A stretch of 64,000 nucleotides of DNA from Calothrix membranacea FACHB-236 (GCF_014696315.1 NZ_JACJPX010000028.1:1-64000), one strand, 5' to 3'. Shown: positions 1-8,904, numbered from the stretch's first letter. Numbers and translations: made by a program. Notes: a model not told the origin generated them from the letters alone.

Positions 1-99
1 CAATTAGTACTGTTACTTCTTTTACAAGACATTGAACGTCTGAGAGACTTGGCACTTAGTCATGGAATTGACATTCAAATTTCCAGGTGCAAGATATAA
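1..99 (+). CDS. C-terminal end of an unidentified protein (partial)
   Basis: An open frame enters from the left edge and stops at TAA 97-99, giving 32 residues ending in a Leu-rich helix and then HGIDIQISRCKI. The piece is too short to assign to a family. It is on the same strand as the flavoprotein gene 300 bp downstream. Being open at the edge is weak evidence on its own, so this is a tentative call. Confidence 0.35.
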   Translation, partial: QLVLLLLLQDIERLRDLALSHGIDIQISRCKI

Positions 100-320
100 G
101 TCTTGTAAGCTCAAGGCTTATGTATTAGTCCTTTTGCCATTTTTGCCAAAATTTTTTTACCCTCTTATTTTGGCTAAGGTATTGACAGAGATAAGAGATT
201 AATTTGCAATATTTAATTTTGAAAACCTAATAATTAGGATATCATATTATCTGAAATCATATGTTTATCTATACTGTTTGAACTTGCTTGCCGACTTACG
301 CAACCAAACAACATGAATTC

Positions 321-346
321 AACCCCCCAGACTCATCTGCGGGGTT
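321..346 (+). promoter_or_regulatory. leader hairpin upstream of the flavoprotein gene
   Basis: The segment between base 100 and the start at 401 has no gene. It is AT-rich and carries one clear hairpin: AACCCC (321-326) pairs with GGGGTT (341-346), continued by CAGA/TCTG around a CTCA loop with one C-C mismatch, then followed by ATTAATTTT. It lies 54 bases before the start codon, so it could be an attenuator-like terminator or an mRNA 5' structure. I recognise no known riboswitch. Confidence 0.35.
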
Positions 347-400
347 ATTAATTTTGAATTCCCCAAACAGGGTGCAACTACCAACAAGGAGGAAAAACAA

Positions 401-2065
401 TTGCTCACAGTCGATAGCGAAACAGAACTCCAACTAACCGCCGATGTGCTGGTAATTGGTGGTGGGCCCGCCGCAGCATGGGCCGCATCAGCAGCAGTCG
501 CCCAAGGCGTAAAAGTCATCATTGCAGATAAAGGTTTTCTAGGTACAAGCGGTGCAGCAGCAGCCAGTGGTAATGGCATCATGGCACCTTCTCCAGAAAA
601 TTGGGAGAAAGTTGTATCGGAACGTTACCGCATTGGAAAAAACCTCGCTAACATACGTTGGATTGAACGTGTCATTGAAAAAACTTGGCTAAGTTTGCCC
701 CTAGTGGAAGATTGGGGCTATCGTTTCCCCAAAGAAAATGGGGAATCTGTGCGCCAAAGTTATTATGGCCCCGAATATATGCGAGTACTTCGCAAACACC
801 TGTTGCGTGTGGGCGTGCAAATTCTCGACCAAAGCCCAGCCCTAGAACTGTTATTAGCTGAAGATGGCTCTGTGGCTGGCGCTAGAGGCGTACAGCGACA
901 AAATAATCGCACCTATACCGTTCGTGCTGGTGCAGTAGTTTTAGCAAATGGTGGTTGTGCATATTTGAGTAAAGCTTTAGGTTGCAATACCAATACAGGT
1001 GATGGACTGCTGATGGCTGTGGAAGCTGGCGGTGAACTCTCTAGTATGGAGGCTTCTAATCACTATGCTATCTCAACCGCTTTTAATGCCACAGTTACAA
1101 GGGGTGTTCCTTTTGGGTGGGCTAGTTACAGCGATGAAGCAGGTAACGATTTAGGCGGTTATATCAATGGTCGTCGCGATCCCGCATTCCTTCCCAACGC
1201 CCTCTTAAAAGGCCCCGTTTATGCTCGTTTGGATCGAGCCACACCTGAAGTCAAAGCAGTAATTGAGAAGTCTCATTTCATCGCGTATTTACCTTATAAA
1301 AAAGCTGGTATTGACCCCTATACAGAACGAGTACCTGTAACTTTGGTTCTAGAAGGTACAGTCAGGGGTACAGGTGGAATTCGGATTATCAATGATAGTT
1401 GCGGGACAAAAGTACCCGGACTCTACGCCGCCGGTGATGCAGCATCGCGAGAATTTTTGGCTGGTTTAGCTTCTGGGGGTGGTGGCCCTAATGCTGCTTG
1501 GGCAATTTCTACAGGACAATGGGCGGGAGAAGGTGCAGCCGCCTTTGCGAAGAGTTTGGGCGATCGCGCTCATGAAAGAGTTGTGCATCCTACTGGACAA
1601 GCGGGAATGCGTTCGCCGAAGGCGGAGCGTAGCGCCTCGCAATCCCCCACATCTGAAACATTCGATAGTAACGCGATCGTGCGTGGTGTTCAAGCTGAAG
1701 TATTCCCCTTAGAAAAGAATTACTTGCGTTCTGAGCAGAAACTTCTAGATTCTCTCGCCAAATTAGAAACTTTGTGGCAGCAAGTACAAGGAAACCCGAA
1801 ACAAGATACTGTGCGCGATATCGAATTTTCTCGCAGAGCTGCTGCGCTGACGGCTGTAGCACGATGGGGATATTTTAGCGCTTTACATCGCAAAGAAACC
1901 CGCAGCGAACATATTCGCATAGACTATCCCGAAACTGATCCCAATCAGCGTTATTACCAAGCCACAGGCGGCTTAGATAAGCTTTGGGTAAGACGGGATT
2001 GGATTACAGATGAGACTACGACATCACCAGTATTAACAACTCAAACTATAGCTTCAGTATCATGA
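401..2065 (+). CDS. FAD-dependent oxidoreductase, fumarate reductase/AprA-like flavoprotein subunit
   Basis: This 554-residue protein has the N-terminal FAD dinucleotide-binding motif VLVIGGGPAAA at residues 16-26 and the C-terminal flavin-contact segment GLASGGGGPNAAW near residue 354. Both are typical of the succinate dehydrogenase/fumarate reductase/adenylylsulfate reductase flavoprotein superfamily. The start is TTG at 401, chosen because a strong Shine-Dalgarno (AAGGAGGA, 386-393) sits 7 bases upstream. The stop overlaps the ATG of the ferredoxin gene (ATGA), so the two are translationally coupled and probably form one heterodimer, with electrons passing between Fe-S clusters and FAD in the cytoplasm. 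The substrate is unknown. Sulfur-related neighbours (sulfatase, SfnB-like, LLM monooxygenase, sulfate-binding protein) suggest a sulfur compound, which is inference. Residues around 403-414 come from an inserted repeat (1609-1640). Confidence 0.85.
   Translation: MLTVDSETELQLTADVLVIGGGPAAAWAASAAVAQGVKVIIADKGFLGTSGAAAASGNGIMAPSPENWEKVVSERYRIGKNLANIRWIERVIEKTWLSLPLVEDWGYRFPKENGESVRQSYYGPEYMRVLRKHLLRVGVQILDQSPALELLLAEDGSVAGARGVQRQNNRTYTVRAGAVVLANGGCAYLSKALGCNTNTGDGLLMAVEAGGELSSMEASNHYAISTAFNATVTRGVPFGWASYSDEAGNDLGGYINGRRDPAFLPNALLKGPVYARLDRATPEVKAVIEKSHFIAYLPYKKAGIDPYTERVPVTLVLEGTVRGTGGIRIINDSCGTKVPGLYAAGDAASREFLAGLASGGGGPNAAWAISTGQWAGEGAAAFAKSLGDRAHERVVHPTGQAGMRSPKAERSASQSPTSETFDSNAIVRGVQAEVFPLEKNYLRSEQKLLDSLAKLETLWQQVQGNPKQDTVRDIEFSRRAAALTAVARWGYFSALHRKETRSEHIRIDYPETDPNQRYYQATGGLDKLWVRRDWITDETTTSPVLTTQTIASVS
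1609..1640 (+). repeat. palindromic repeat inserted in frame within the flavoprotein gene
   Basis: The segment GCGTTCGCCGAAGGCGGAGC and the following GTAGCGCCTCGC belong to the GC-rich TTCGCGAAGCG-type repeats seen in intergenic DNA of this window (for example 50370-50400 and 50559-50590). Here it is read through and encodes roughly RSPKAERSAS in a poorly conserved linker. Confidence 0.6.
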
Positions 2066-2403
2066 TCGAGCTTGTCAGTCATCAACTCTGCATTAATTGT
2101 AATGTCTGCGTTCAAGTCTGCCCTACCAATGTCTTTGACGCAGTTCCTAACCAACCACCTGCGATCGCGCGTCAGGAAGACTGTCAAACTTGTTTTATGT
2201 GTGAAGCATACTGTCCAGCAGATGCGCTTTATGTTGCACCCCAATCTCATACCAATGTTGCAGTCAACGAGGATGAGTTAATTGACAGTGGGATTATGGG
2301 TGAATATCGTCGCATCTTAGGTTGGGGATATGGCAGAAAAAATAACAGTGAATTAGATACTGCTCATAAATTGCGCCAACTACCACGCCCTTATCAAAGT
2401 TAG
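2062..2403 (+). CDS. two-[4Fe-4S] ferredoxin, partner of the flavoprotein
   Basis: This 113-residue protein carries two CxxCxxCxxxCP motifs (Cys10/13/16/20 and Cys41/44/47/51), enough for two [4Fe-4S] clusters, followed by a tail of about 55 residues rich in charged and aromatic residues. The arrangement resembles AprB, whose C-terminal tail wraps the flavoprotein subunit in adenylylsulfate reductase. Its ATG overlaps the upstream TGA, so the pair is co-translated. The likely role is electron transfer to or from the FAD subunit. I would not call it a true dissimilatory APS reductase from sequence alone, because a cyanobacterium normally assimilates sulfate through other enzymes. Confidence 0.85.
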   Translation: MIELVSHQLCINCNVCVQVCPTNVFDAVPNQPPAIARQEDCQTCFMCEAYCPADALYVAPQSHTNVAVNEDELIDSGIMGEYRRILGWGYGRKNNSELDTAHKLRQLPRPYQS

Positions 2404-2409
2404 TTCGCT

Positions 2410-2443
2410 GTTGACGGTTGACTGTTAACTGTTAACCGTCAAC
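2410..2443. repeat. inverted repeat/possible terminator after the ferredoxin gene
   Basis: GTTGACGGTTGAC (2410-2422) and GTTAACCGTCAAC (2431-2443) are inverted with one mismatch around an 8-base loop. A T-rich stretch begins about 18 bases later, so this is a weak terminator candidate. It also resembles the short GTTAAC-rich repeats common in Nostocales. Confidence 0.4.
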
Positions 2444-2482
2444 GATTTGAAACGGAATAATTTTTGTTTTTATTTTTCATAA

Positions 2483-3130
2483 ATGAAGCATCTTTGTATC
2501 ATTTTTGATTTAGATGGAACATTAGTTGATAGTGAGAGGCTTTGTAACCAAGCATTTATCGATTTACTACCTTTTATAAATGAATCAATTGAAAGTCTAA
2601 TTTGTCGATATCGTGGCAGAAAATTGGCTTTAATTTTAGCGGATATAGAAATAAGATATAGCGTAAAGCTACTTATTAATTTTGAAAGAGCATATCGTCA
2701 AAAAGTGAATGAATTATTTGAATTTTATTTGCAGCCAGTAACAGGTGTTCCAGAGATGCTCAAAACTCTGAAATATCCTGTTTGTATTGCTTCAAGTGCG
2801 CCTATAGCTAAAATTCGTAAGGCTTTAAATGTCACAAATCTATCGCATTATTTTGGCGATAGCTTGTTTAGTTCTTATGATATAGGCTCGTGGAAACCTG
2901 AACCCGGTTTATTTTTACACGCAGCCAATAAAATGGGATTTACGCCGGAATCTTGTGTTGTTATTGAAGATAGCGATGTCGGAATTCAAGCTGCACATTC
3001 AGCCGGAATCTATGCTTTGAAATATTCAACAGAGGAGAAAGCAGAGACACAAAATAATGTGTTTTCTAATATGAAATCTCTTGCAAAACGGCTTGATAAT
3101 ATTTACGCGATGAAATGCGATCGCTCATAA
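2483..3130 (+). CDS. HAD-superfamily hydrolase (YieH/beta-phosphoglucomutase-like)
   Basis: This 215-residue protein has HAD motif I FDLDGTLVDSE (nucleophile Asp9, acid/base Asp11), a helical cap, a motif II serine in SSAPIAK, the motif III lysine region KPEPGLF and motif IV VIEDSDVG. The order and length fit subfamily IA phosphatases acting on sugar phosphates or phosphogluconate-like substrates in the cytoplasm. Exact substrate cannot be read from sequence. It is a paralogue of the gene at 8233-8904, with the same cap type. It begins 79 bases after the ferredoxin gene with no clear Shine-Dalgarno. Confidence 0.85.
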   Translation: MKHLCIIFDLDGTLVDSERLCNQAFIDLLPFINESIESLICRYRGRKLALILADIEIRYSVKLLINFERAYRQKVNELFEFYLQPVTGVPEMLKTLKYPVCIASSAPIAKIRKALNVTNLSHYFGDSLFSSYDIGSWKPEPGLFLHAANKMGFTPESCVVIEDSDVGIQAAHSAGIYALKYSTEEKAETQNNVFSNMKSLAKRLDNIYAMKCDRS

Positions 3131-3162
3131 AATAGCACAGTATATATAATAATTTAATGACT

Positions 3163-3257
3163 TTTGATGGCAGGGGATATCGATAAGCGTTGCCTGAATC
3201 AGGAATTCTTCTATCGTGATACTGGAGGATTTGTCAGGCTATATCAATGCCATCAAA
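3163..3257. repeat. 95-bp element bounded by 10-bp inverted repeats
   Basis: The 329-base gap before the FGE gene contains TTTGATGGCA (3163-3172) and its exact complement TGCCATCAAA (3248-3257). Inside lie further complementary blocks: GATAT/ATATC, TGCCTGA/TCAGGC, and the small palindrome CCTGAATCAGG. This could be a MITE-like element or a structured RNA. No other gene is visible in the gap. Confidence 0.45.
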
Positions 3258-3504
3258 CAAAGTTCTTGACTTATTTTTGCTTAAGAGGTAGGTTATCAAT
3301 ATTGTCTTAAGTACGGTAAATCTATCAACATAAAGTATGATTTGAGTATAAAACAATATAAATTTTTTTAAATTAGTGCAAATTCATGGCAATTTTTCAT
3401 TCGTCAAAAATTGCTGATTTTTTGCATATTAATAGACTGATGAATATTTATCAGCAATATTGTGTCTGAATTTTGATTTCTTCTTGTTAACAATCAACAC
3501 CACT

Positions 3505-4521
3505 GTGTTAAGGAAAAGTTTTTTAGCGCTGTTATTGGTTATGGGTGTAGCGATGTCTACGGCGGGCTACACCTACATTCCTCCCACTTTTGCTGCTACG
3601 GCTAATCCCTGTCCTCCAGAAATGGTAATGATTCCTGGTGGGATATTTACGATGGGATCGGATAATTCCGGTTATATAGAAGAACTCTCAGCACAAGAGG
3701 TAAGAGTTAGTTCATTTTGTATAGATAAATACGAGGTGACAAATTCTCAATTTGCAGAGTTTGTCAAAGCGACAGGTTATGTCACAGTTGCAGAGAGACC
3801 TTTATCAAAAGAACAGTTTCCCGACTTACCAGATGAGCAGAGATTACCCGGTTCTTTAGTGTTTGCAATAGTACAACCAGAAGCAAAACTACTGAATTGG
3901 TGGCATTGGCAGACTGGAGCGAATTGGCGACATCCCTTTGGCGAAGAAAGCGGAATTGCTCATCAAGATAACTATCCAGTTGTTCATATTGCTTACGAAG
4001 ATGCTGTAGCTTACGCCCAATGGGCAGGAAAATCACTACCTACAGAAGCCCAATGGGAATACGCCGCCCGTGGTGGGTTAGATGCTGCAACTTATGCTTG
4101 GGGCGATGAATACTCGGATAAAAAAGCTAACACTTGGCAAGGAATCTTTCCTTTTTTTAATACTCAAAAAGATGGTTACACAGGTATTGCCCCGGTTGGT
4201 TCCTTTCCATCCAACGGTTATGGGCTTTATGACATGACTGGTAATGTTTGGGAATTAACATCCGATTGGTTTATGCCAGGACATAACCACAAAACCCACA
4301 GTGTTAATCCTACAGGCCCGGAACAAAGTTTTGACCCTAATAAACCTAGCGAGAAAGCCCTACATGTAATTAAAGGTGGTTCTTATCTGTGTGCGCCTAA
4401 CTATTGCAGCCGCTTTCGTCCTGCAGCGCGAGAATCTCAAGCGCCAGATACGGGAACAACTCATATCGGATTTCGCTTAGTAAAGAACCTGACTACAGAA
4501 AGGATAAAGAATGAAGTTTGA
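3505..4521 (+). CDS. formylglycine-generating enzyme (sulfatase-modifying factor, SUMF1 family)
   Basis: This enzyme oxidises the active-site cysteine of sulfatases to formylglycine. The FGE-sulfatase fold is covered by [48 protein letters not shown] and the C-terminal HIGFRLV. Both catalytic cysteines of the true FGE active site are present in [15 protein letters not shown] (Cys296 and Cys301 from this start). The frame is open from a TTG at 3460. I prefer GTG 3505 because it gives a compact signal peptide ([13 protein letters not shown]), though neither has a clear ribosome site. It overlaps the sulfatase gene by 11 bases, its obvious client. The exported FGE together with an exported sulfatase suggests both act in the periplasm. 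A repeat (3550-3579) is embedded in the signal-peptide region. Confidence 0.9.
   Translation: MLRKSFLALLLVMGVAMSTAGYTYIPPTFAATANPCPPEMVMIPGGIFTMGSDNSGYIEELSAQEVRVSSFCIDKYEVTNSQFAEFVKATGYVTVAERPLSKEQFPDLPDEQRLPGSLVFAIVQPEAKLLNWWHWQTGANWRHPFGEESGIAHQDNYPVVHIAYEDAVAYAQWAGKSLPTEAQWEYAARGGLDAATYAWGDEYSDKKANTWQGIFPFFNTQKDGYTGIAPVGSFPSNGYGLYDMTGNVWELTSDWFMPGHNHKTHSVNPTGPEQSFDPNKPSEKALHVIKGGSYLCAPNYCSRFRPAARESQAPDTGTTHIGFRLVKNLTTERIKNEV
3550..3579 (+). repeat. repeat copy inside the FGE signal-peptide region
   Basis: GCGATGTCTACGGCGGGCTA and the next ten bases match, with about five differences in 30, the copy at 23421-23450 (opposite strand) inside the dehydrogenase-like gene. Here it encodes [10 protein letters not shown], near the signal-peptidase region. 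Confidence 0.55.
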
Positions 4522-6871
4522 ATCCCAGCCCTGGAATGTATTGCCAAAAATTGCCAAGGCGATCGCTTTATCATTATTGATAGTTTTGTTAACGATCAAT
4601 GGCCGCGCCTTAGCTGCTACATCTGAGGTTTTACCTGTGCCCTTACCAGAGTTTAAGGGTAAAATCGGCCTCACCTATAAAGAATCACAACCAGACTTTC
4701 CCCCAACCATCACCGCCCCAGCCAAAGCTCCCAATGTCTTGCTAGTCATATTGGATGATGTGGGCTTTGGACAAGCCAGTACCTTTGGCGGCCCGGTGGA
4801 TACTCCCAACTTAACGCGCCTAGCCGAAACAGGATTACGCTACAACCAATTTCACACCACCGCCCTGTGTTCGCCTACTAGAGCAGCTTTGTTAACTGGA
4901 CGCAATCACCATTCAGTTAATACAGGGGTAGTTGAGGAATTAGCCACAGGTTATCCTGGCTACACAACGATTTTGCCCAAGAGTGCTGCTACCGTTGCCG
5001 AAATCCTGCGACAAAATGGCTATAATACAGCGGCTTTTGGTAAATGGCATAACACACCAGACTTTGAAACTAGCGCCGCCGGGCCTTTCGATCGCTGGCC
5101 TACAGGGTTAGGGTTTGAGTATTTTTACGGCTTTCTTGGTGGTGATACTAATCAGTGGAGTCCGGCTTTAGTGGAAAACACTAAACGGATAGATAAACCC
5201 AACAAACCAGATTATCACCTAACACCTGACTTAGTAGACCATGCGATCGCCTGGGTTCGCAACCAACAATCTATTGCACCAGAAAAACCGTTTTTCGCCT
5301 ATCTCGCCACCGGTGCTACCCACGCACCCCACCACGCCCCTAAAGAATGGATTGACAAATATAAAGGCAAATTTGACCAAGGCTGGGATAAATTACGCGA
5401 AGAAACCTTTGCCCGACAAAAGCAACAGGGTGTAATTCCTGCTAATGCCCAACTCACCCCTCGCCCCCAAGAATTACCAGCTTGGGATTCCCTCTCAGCA
5501 GAACAGCAAAAACTCTATGCCCACATGGCAGAGGTATTTGCTGGATTTTTAGGTCATACAGATTATGAAGTCGGCAGGTTAATTAATGCTGTTGACCAAC
5601 TGGGAGAACTGGATAACACCTTAGTAATCTATGTTGTGGGAGATAACGGTGCTAGTGCCGAAGGTGGTTTAACAGGTAGTGTCAACGAACTCCAAGTTTT
5701 CAACGCCGTACCCGAAAATCTTCAACAACTGCTAGCTGCCTATGATGATTTGGGTAGCCCCAAAACATTCAACCATTTTCCGGCTGCTTGGGCATGGGCA
5801 GTCAATACTCCCTTTCAATGGACAAAGCAAATCGCCTCTCACTTTGGCGGTACTCGTAACCCCTTAGTGATTTCCTGGGGCGCAAATATCAAAGACCAAG
5901 GTAGCATTCGCAGTCAATTCCATCATGTAATTGATATCACGCCCACGATTTTAGAAGTAGCGGGAATTACTGTACCAAAAGAAGTGAATGGTGTGAAGCA
6001 ACAACCAATAGAAGGTACTAGCCTCGCATATACGTTTAATAATCCTAATGCGTCCTCTCATCGGGAAACTCAGTATTTCGAGATGCTAGGCAACCGAGCC
6101 ATTTACGATGAAGGTTGGGTAGCTGCAGCGCGTCATGGTCGCTTACCTTGGGAACGAACTGTAAAAGGTAGCTTTGATACAGATGAGTGGGAACTGTACA
6201 ACATTGCCGAAGATTTCAGCGAGGCAAATAATCTAGCTAAGAAAAACCCCCAGAAGCTAGAAAAACTGCAAAAGTTGTTTTTAAAAGAAGCTAAAAAGCA
6301 TAACGTCTTACCACTAGACGATCGCATTGCGGAAAGATTTGATGTCAAAATTCGTCCCAGCCTCACCAAAGGACGCACAACATTCACCTACTATCCTGGT
6401 ACAGTTGGCATTCCAGAAGGTAGCGCCCCAAATTTGAAAAATCGCTCCTTCACTATTACGGCTAATGTAGAAATTCCGGAAAAAGGGGCAGAAGGTGTAA
6501 TTTTAACCCAAGGCGGTCGCTTTGCTGGTTGGAGCTTTTTCCTTGAGGATGGTAAGCCCACATATATCTACAACTATGCCAATACCGCCCGCTACACCAT
6601 TCAATCACCAGAAAAATTACCCTCTGGTAAATCTACAATCCGGTTCAACTTTGATTATGACGGTGGTGTAGGTGCAGGTGGCATTGGGAAATTATTCATC
6701 AATGACCAACAGGTAGCTGAAGGTCGAGTGGATAAAACCATCGCTTACCGTTTAGCCCTAGACGAAACCTTTGATGTAGGCAGAGATACAGGTACTCCTG
6801 TAGTTGACACCTACCAAGTACCCTTTAACTTCACTGGTAACTTACAACAAGTCAGCCTGGAGTTGAAGTAA
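4511..6871 (+). CDS. secreted Cys-type arylsulfatase
   Basis: This 786-residue type I sulfatase hydrolyses sulfate esters. The metal-binding start [15 protein letters not shown] lies near residue 76. The formylglycine motif is [13 protein letters not shown], with modifiable Cys120 followed by Pro, Thr and Arg. GKWHN and VVGDNGAS supply further metal and sulfate ligands. Residues 1-36 form a signal peptide ending ALAA, so the enzyme is exported. From about residue 640 to the end is a beta-rich, laminin-G/concanavalin-like domain that might bind a polysaccharide or the cell surface. AAAGGA sits upstream of the ATG, and the gene overlaps the FGE gene, so enzyme and maturase are made together. 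The likely role is releasing inorganic sulfate from environmental or extracellular sulfate esters under sulfur limitation. Confidence 0.93.
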   Translation: MKFESQPWNVLPKIAKAIALSLLIVLLTINGRALAATSEVLPVPLPEFKGKIGLTYKESQPDFPPTITAPAKAPNVLLVILDDVGFGQASTFGGPVDTPNLTRLAETGLRYNQFHTTALCSPTRAALLTGRNHHSVNTGVVEELATGYPGYTTILPKSAATVAEILRQNGYNTAAFGKWHNTPDFETSAAGPFDRWPTGLGFEYFYGFLGGDTNQWSPALVENTKRIDKPNKPDYHLTPDLVDHAIAWVRNQQSIAPEKPFFAYLATGATHAPHHAPKEWIDKYKGKFDQGWDKLREETFARQKQQGVIPANAQLTPRPQELPAWDSLSAEQQKLYAHMAEVFAGFLGHTDYEVGRLINAVDQLGELDNTLVIYVVGDNGASAEGGLTGSVNELQVFNAVPENLQQLLAAYDDLGSPKTFNHFPAAWAWAVNTPFQWTKQIASHFGGTRNPLVISWGANIKDQGSIRSQFHHVIDITPTILEVAGITVPKEVNGVKQQPIEGTSLAYTFNNPNASSHRETQYFEMLGNRAIYDEGWVAAARHGRLPWERTVKGSFDTDEWELYNIAEDFSEANNLAKKNPQKLEKLQKLFLKEAKKHNVLPLDDRIAERFDVKIRPSLTKGRTTFTYYPGTVGIPEGSAPNLKNRSFTITANVEIPEKGAEGVILTQGGRFAGWSFFLEDGKPTYIYNYANTARYTIQSPEKLPSGKSTIRFNFDYDGGVGAGGIGKLFINDQQVAEGRVDKTIAYRLALDETFDVGRDTGTPVVDTYQVPFNFTGNLQQVSLELK

Positions 6872-6913
6872 TCAATATTGGGGCATGGAAATGAGCAAGC
6901 AGAGGAGAAATAA

Positions 6914-6950
6914 CTATGCCCCATGCCCAATGCCCCATGCCCCATACCCT
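6914..6950. repeat. STRR-type heptamer repeat (ATGCCCC)
   Basis: Five imperfect tandem copies of ATGCCCC/ATGCCCA lie between the sulfatase and the SBF transporter. This is a short tandemly repeated repetitive sequence typical of heterocystous cyanobacteria. Confidence 0.75.
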
Positions 6951-6957
6951 ATAAATC

Positions 6958-7932
6958 ATGAATGAAATATTAGTAATAATCGACAAACTTGCACTATTCA
7001 CATTCATTGTATTCACTATGTTAGGTGCAGGTTTAGGTCTAACTATTAAACAAATTTGGGAACCACTCCGCAGCCCCAGACTTGTCATATTGTCTTTGCT
7101 GACCAATTTTATATTGGTGCCAAGTTTTGTTTATCTGCTAGTACAAATAGTACCTTTGAGTGAAGCATTAAAAGATGGTTTACTCATCATGGCACTAGCA
7201 TCAGGCCCCCCAGCTTTGCCTAAACTTGCTCAAATAGTGAAGGGCAATATAGCCTTTTCTGTGGGATTAATGATGTTGCTGATGCTTGGCACGATTTTTT
7301 ATATGCCGTTAGTACTACCCTTAGTGGTGCAAGGAGTGAAAATCAATTCTTGGGATATTGGCAAACCTTTATTATTGATGATGATTAGCCCGTTAGTAAT
7401 TGGACTATTTATCAAAGCCAAATTTGCTGCGATCGCTCCTGTTATTCAGCCTATTTTCTTCAAATTATCTAGTAATGGATTACTTTTAGGTTTAGTAGTC
7501 AGATTAATAATTCACACCAACGATATTATTGGGTTATTAAAAACAGGTGCAATCTTTGTTTGTGCAGTATTTATTATCTTTTCCTTTAGCGTTGGTTATC
7601 TCTTAGGTGGGCCTGGTGTTGACACTCAACGGGTGTTAGGAGTAGGAACAGCCCAACGCAATTTTGCCGCAGCATTATTAGTAGGTACAAGTAATTTTGA
7701 CGACCCCAACGTCGTGAGCATCATCATGGTGACAAGTCTATTAATGATGGTGACAGTTCTGATTGTCGGGCCAAAATTTATCGAAATAGACCAACCAAAA
7801 GATGGAGATATCAAACAGTTAGACAGGGCGAACGCATCTAAAGTATACTTGGTGACTACTGAAATTGAGAATCAACGGAAAAATCAGCATTTATCATTTG
7901 AACCACTGTCCAAACCTCAAAGCGATCGCTAA
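6958..7932 (+). CDS. SBF-family (bile acid:sodium symporter-like) transporter
   Basis: This 324-residue inner-membrane protein has about nine or ten hydrophobic helices. Recognisable SBF features are the polar GPPALPKLAQIVKGN stretch after helix 3 and the late GVGTAQRNFAAALLVGT segment that forms the sodium/substrate crossover in this fold. Family members move organic anions, including sulfonated or sulfated compounds, with sodium. Lying directly after the sulfatase, it could import a desulfated or sulfated organic anion, which is inference. The C-terminal 60 residues are polar and cytoplasmic. The gene ends in an HIP1 octamer that supplies the stop region. Confidence 0.85.
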   Translation: MNEILVIIDKLALFTFIVFTMLGAGLGLTIKQIWEPLRSPRLVILSLLTNFILVPSFVYLLVQIVPLSEALKDGLLIMALASGPPALPKLAQIVKGNIAFSVGLMMLLMLGTIFYMPLVLPLVVQGVKINSWDIGKPLLLMMISPLVIGLFIKAKFAAIAPVIQPIFFKLSSNGLLLGLVVRLIIHTNDIIGLLKTGAIFVCAVFIIFSFSVGYLLGGPGVDTQRVLGVGTAQRNFAAALLVGTSNFDDPNVVSIIMVTSLLMMVTVLIVGPKFIEIDQPKDGDIKQLDRANASKVYLVTTEIENQRKNQHLSFEPLSKPQSDR

Positions 7933-8232
7933 AATCTTTGTCAATAAGCATGGCTTAATGCGATTATTTTTGAGCCTATTGAGAATGGTCTAGCCTTATT
8001 GACATGATGCGGCCGCCCTAAACAGTTAGAGATATCAGGGTAAATGCATTTGATTTACCAAGCAAAAATCAATGATATGCAAATAAAATCTCGTTTTTTA
8101 AATAAAATTTTAATAAAAGTAGTTAACAAAAATTGTCTTGTAGTTTAGAAAAATCCTTGGCGATCGCTCCTCAAAAGTAAAGGATAAATAATTATTAATC
8201 TTATGATAAAATCCTAAATTTGAGGCAAAAAT
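7933..8232. other. intergenic region without a gene
   Basis: These 300 bases are AT-rich with stops in all frames. Apart from an HIP1 octamer at 8161-8168 I see nothing that would mark a gene or RNA. It presumably holds the promoter of the downstream HAD gene. Confidence 0.5.
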
Positions 8233-8904
8233 ATGGGTCAAAATCAATTCGAGCTTGTGATTTTTGATTGTGATGGAGTTTTGGTTGATAGCGAACCAAT
8301 TATTAATCGCGTTTTTGCAGAAACGCTCACTGAGGCTGGCTTTCCTATTACCTATGCAGAAGTAACTCAAAAATTTATTGGCAAGTCTTTAAAAACCTGT
8401 TTAGAGATTATCGAGACATCTTACAACAAACCATTACCCAAAAACTTTATGGAACTTTGTAAGGAGCGAGAAATGGCTCCCTTAGAGCAAGAACTAAAAC
8501 CAGTTCCAGGCATTAGCGAAGTATTGGAGCAGATGACATTACCAAAATGTGTGGCATCAAATAGTAGCCACCGCCATATTCAAATGGTATTGAAATTAAC
8601 GGGGCTGCTGCATCAATTTGATGGACAAATATATAGCGCTAATGATGTTTCACGCCCCAAACCTTTTCCCGATGTGTATCTCTATGCAGCCGAGCAAATG
8701 AATACAAATCCAAAAGATTGTGCTGTAATTGAGGATTCTGTACCGGGCGTACAAGCAGCATCCGCAGCAGGAATGACTGTTTTTGGCTATGCCCATCACA
8801 GCGATGTCTCACGAAAAGCCGCTGCGAGTCTACGCACTGCTCTTTTTGAGGCTGGAGCCAAGATAGTTTTTCACGATATGCGCCGGCTGTCTCAATTGCT
8901 ATAG
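8233..8904 (+). CDS. HAD-superfamily hydrolase (beta-phosphoglucomutase/YieH-like), with inserted repeat
   Basis: This 223-residue protein has motif I FDCDGVLVDSE (Asp11, Asp13), motif II in CVASNSSH, motif III KPFPDVYL and motif IV VIEDSVPGVQAA. It is a cytoplasmic phosphatase or phosphomutase of HAD subfamily IA and a paralogue of the gene at 2483-3130. Start ATG 8233 follows a weak GAGGCAAAAAT leader. Near the C-terminus, about ten residues (VSRKAAASLRT) derive from a 36-base repeat also found in the dehydrogenase-like gene at 23503-23538. Without it the text would read HHSD...ALFEAGA, the normal ending of this family. Substrate unknown. Confidence 0.87.
   Translation: MGQNQFELVIFDCDGVLVDSEPIINRVFAETLTEAGFPITYAEVTQKFIGKSLKTCLEIIETSYNKPLPKNFMELCKEREMAPLEQELKPVPGISEVLEQMTLPKCVASNSSHRHIQMVLKLTGLLHQFDGQIYSANDVSRPKPFPDVYLYAAEQMNTNPKDCAVIEDSVPGVQAASAAGMTVFGYAHHSDVSRKAAASLRTALFEAGAKIVFHDMRRLSQLL
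8801..8836 (+). repeat. 36-nt coding repeat (copy 1)
   Basis: GCGATGTCTCACGAAAAGCC plus the next 16 bases match the copy at 23503-23538 (opposite strand) at 32 of 36 positions by my hand alignment. Here the frame reads S-D-V-S-R-K-A-A-A-S-L-R. The other copy is read in another frame as M-S-D-D-K-P-L-R-V-Y-A. Confidence 0.75.

Noticed and set aside
401-2403. Dissimilatory adenylylsulfate reductase (aprAB)
   Set aside because: The architecture is similar but sat, qmo or dsr genes are absent and the host is an oxygenic phototroph, so only a distant relation is claimed.
2483-8904. The two HAD genes as ends of a duplicated segment
   Set aside because: Only the HAD genes are similar. The flanking genes and spacers are unrelated, so a segmental duplication is not supported.
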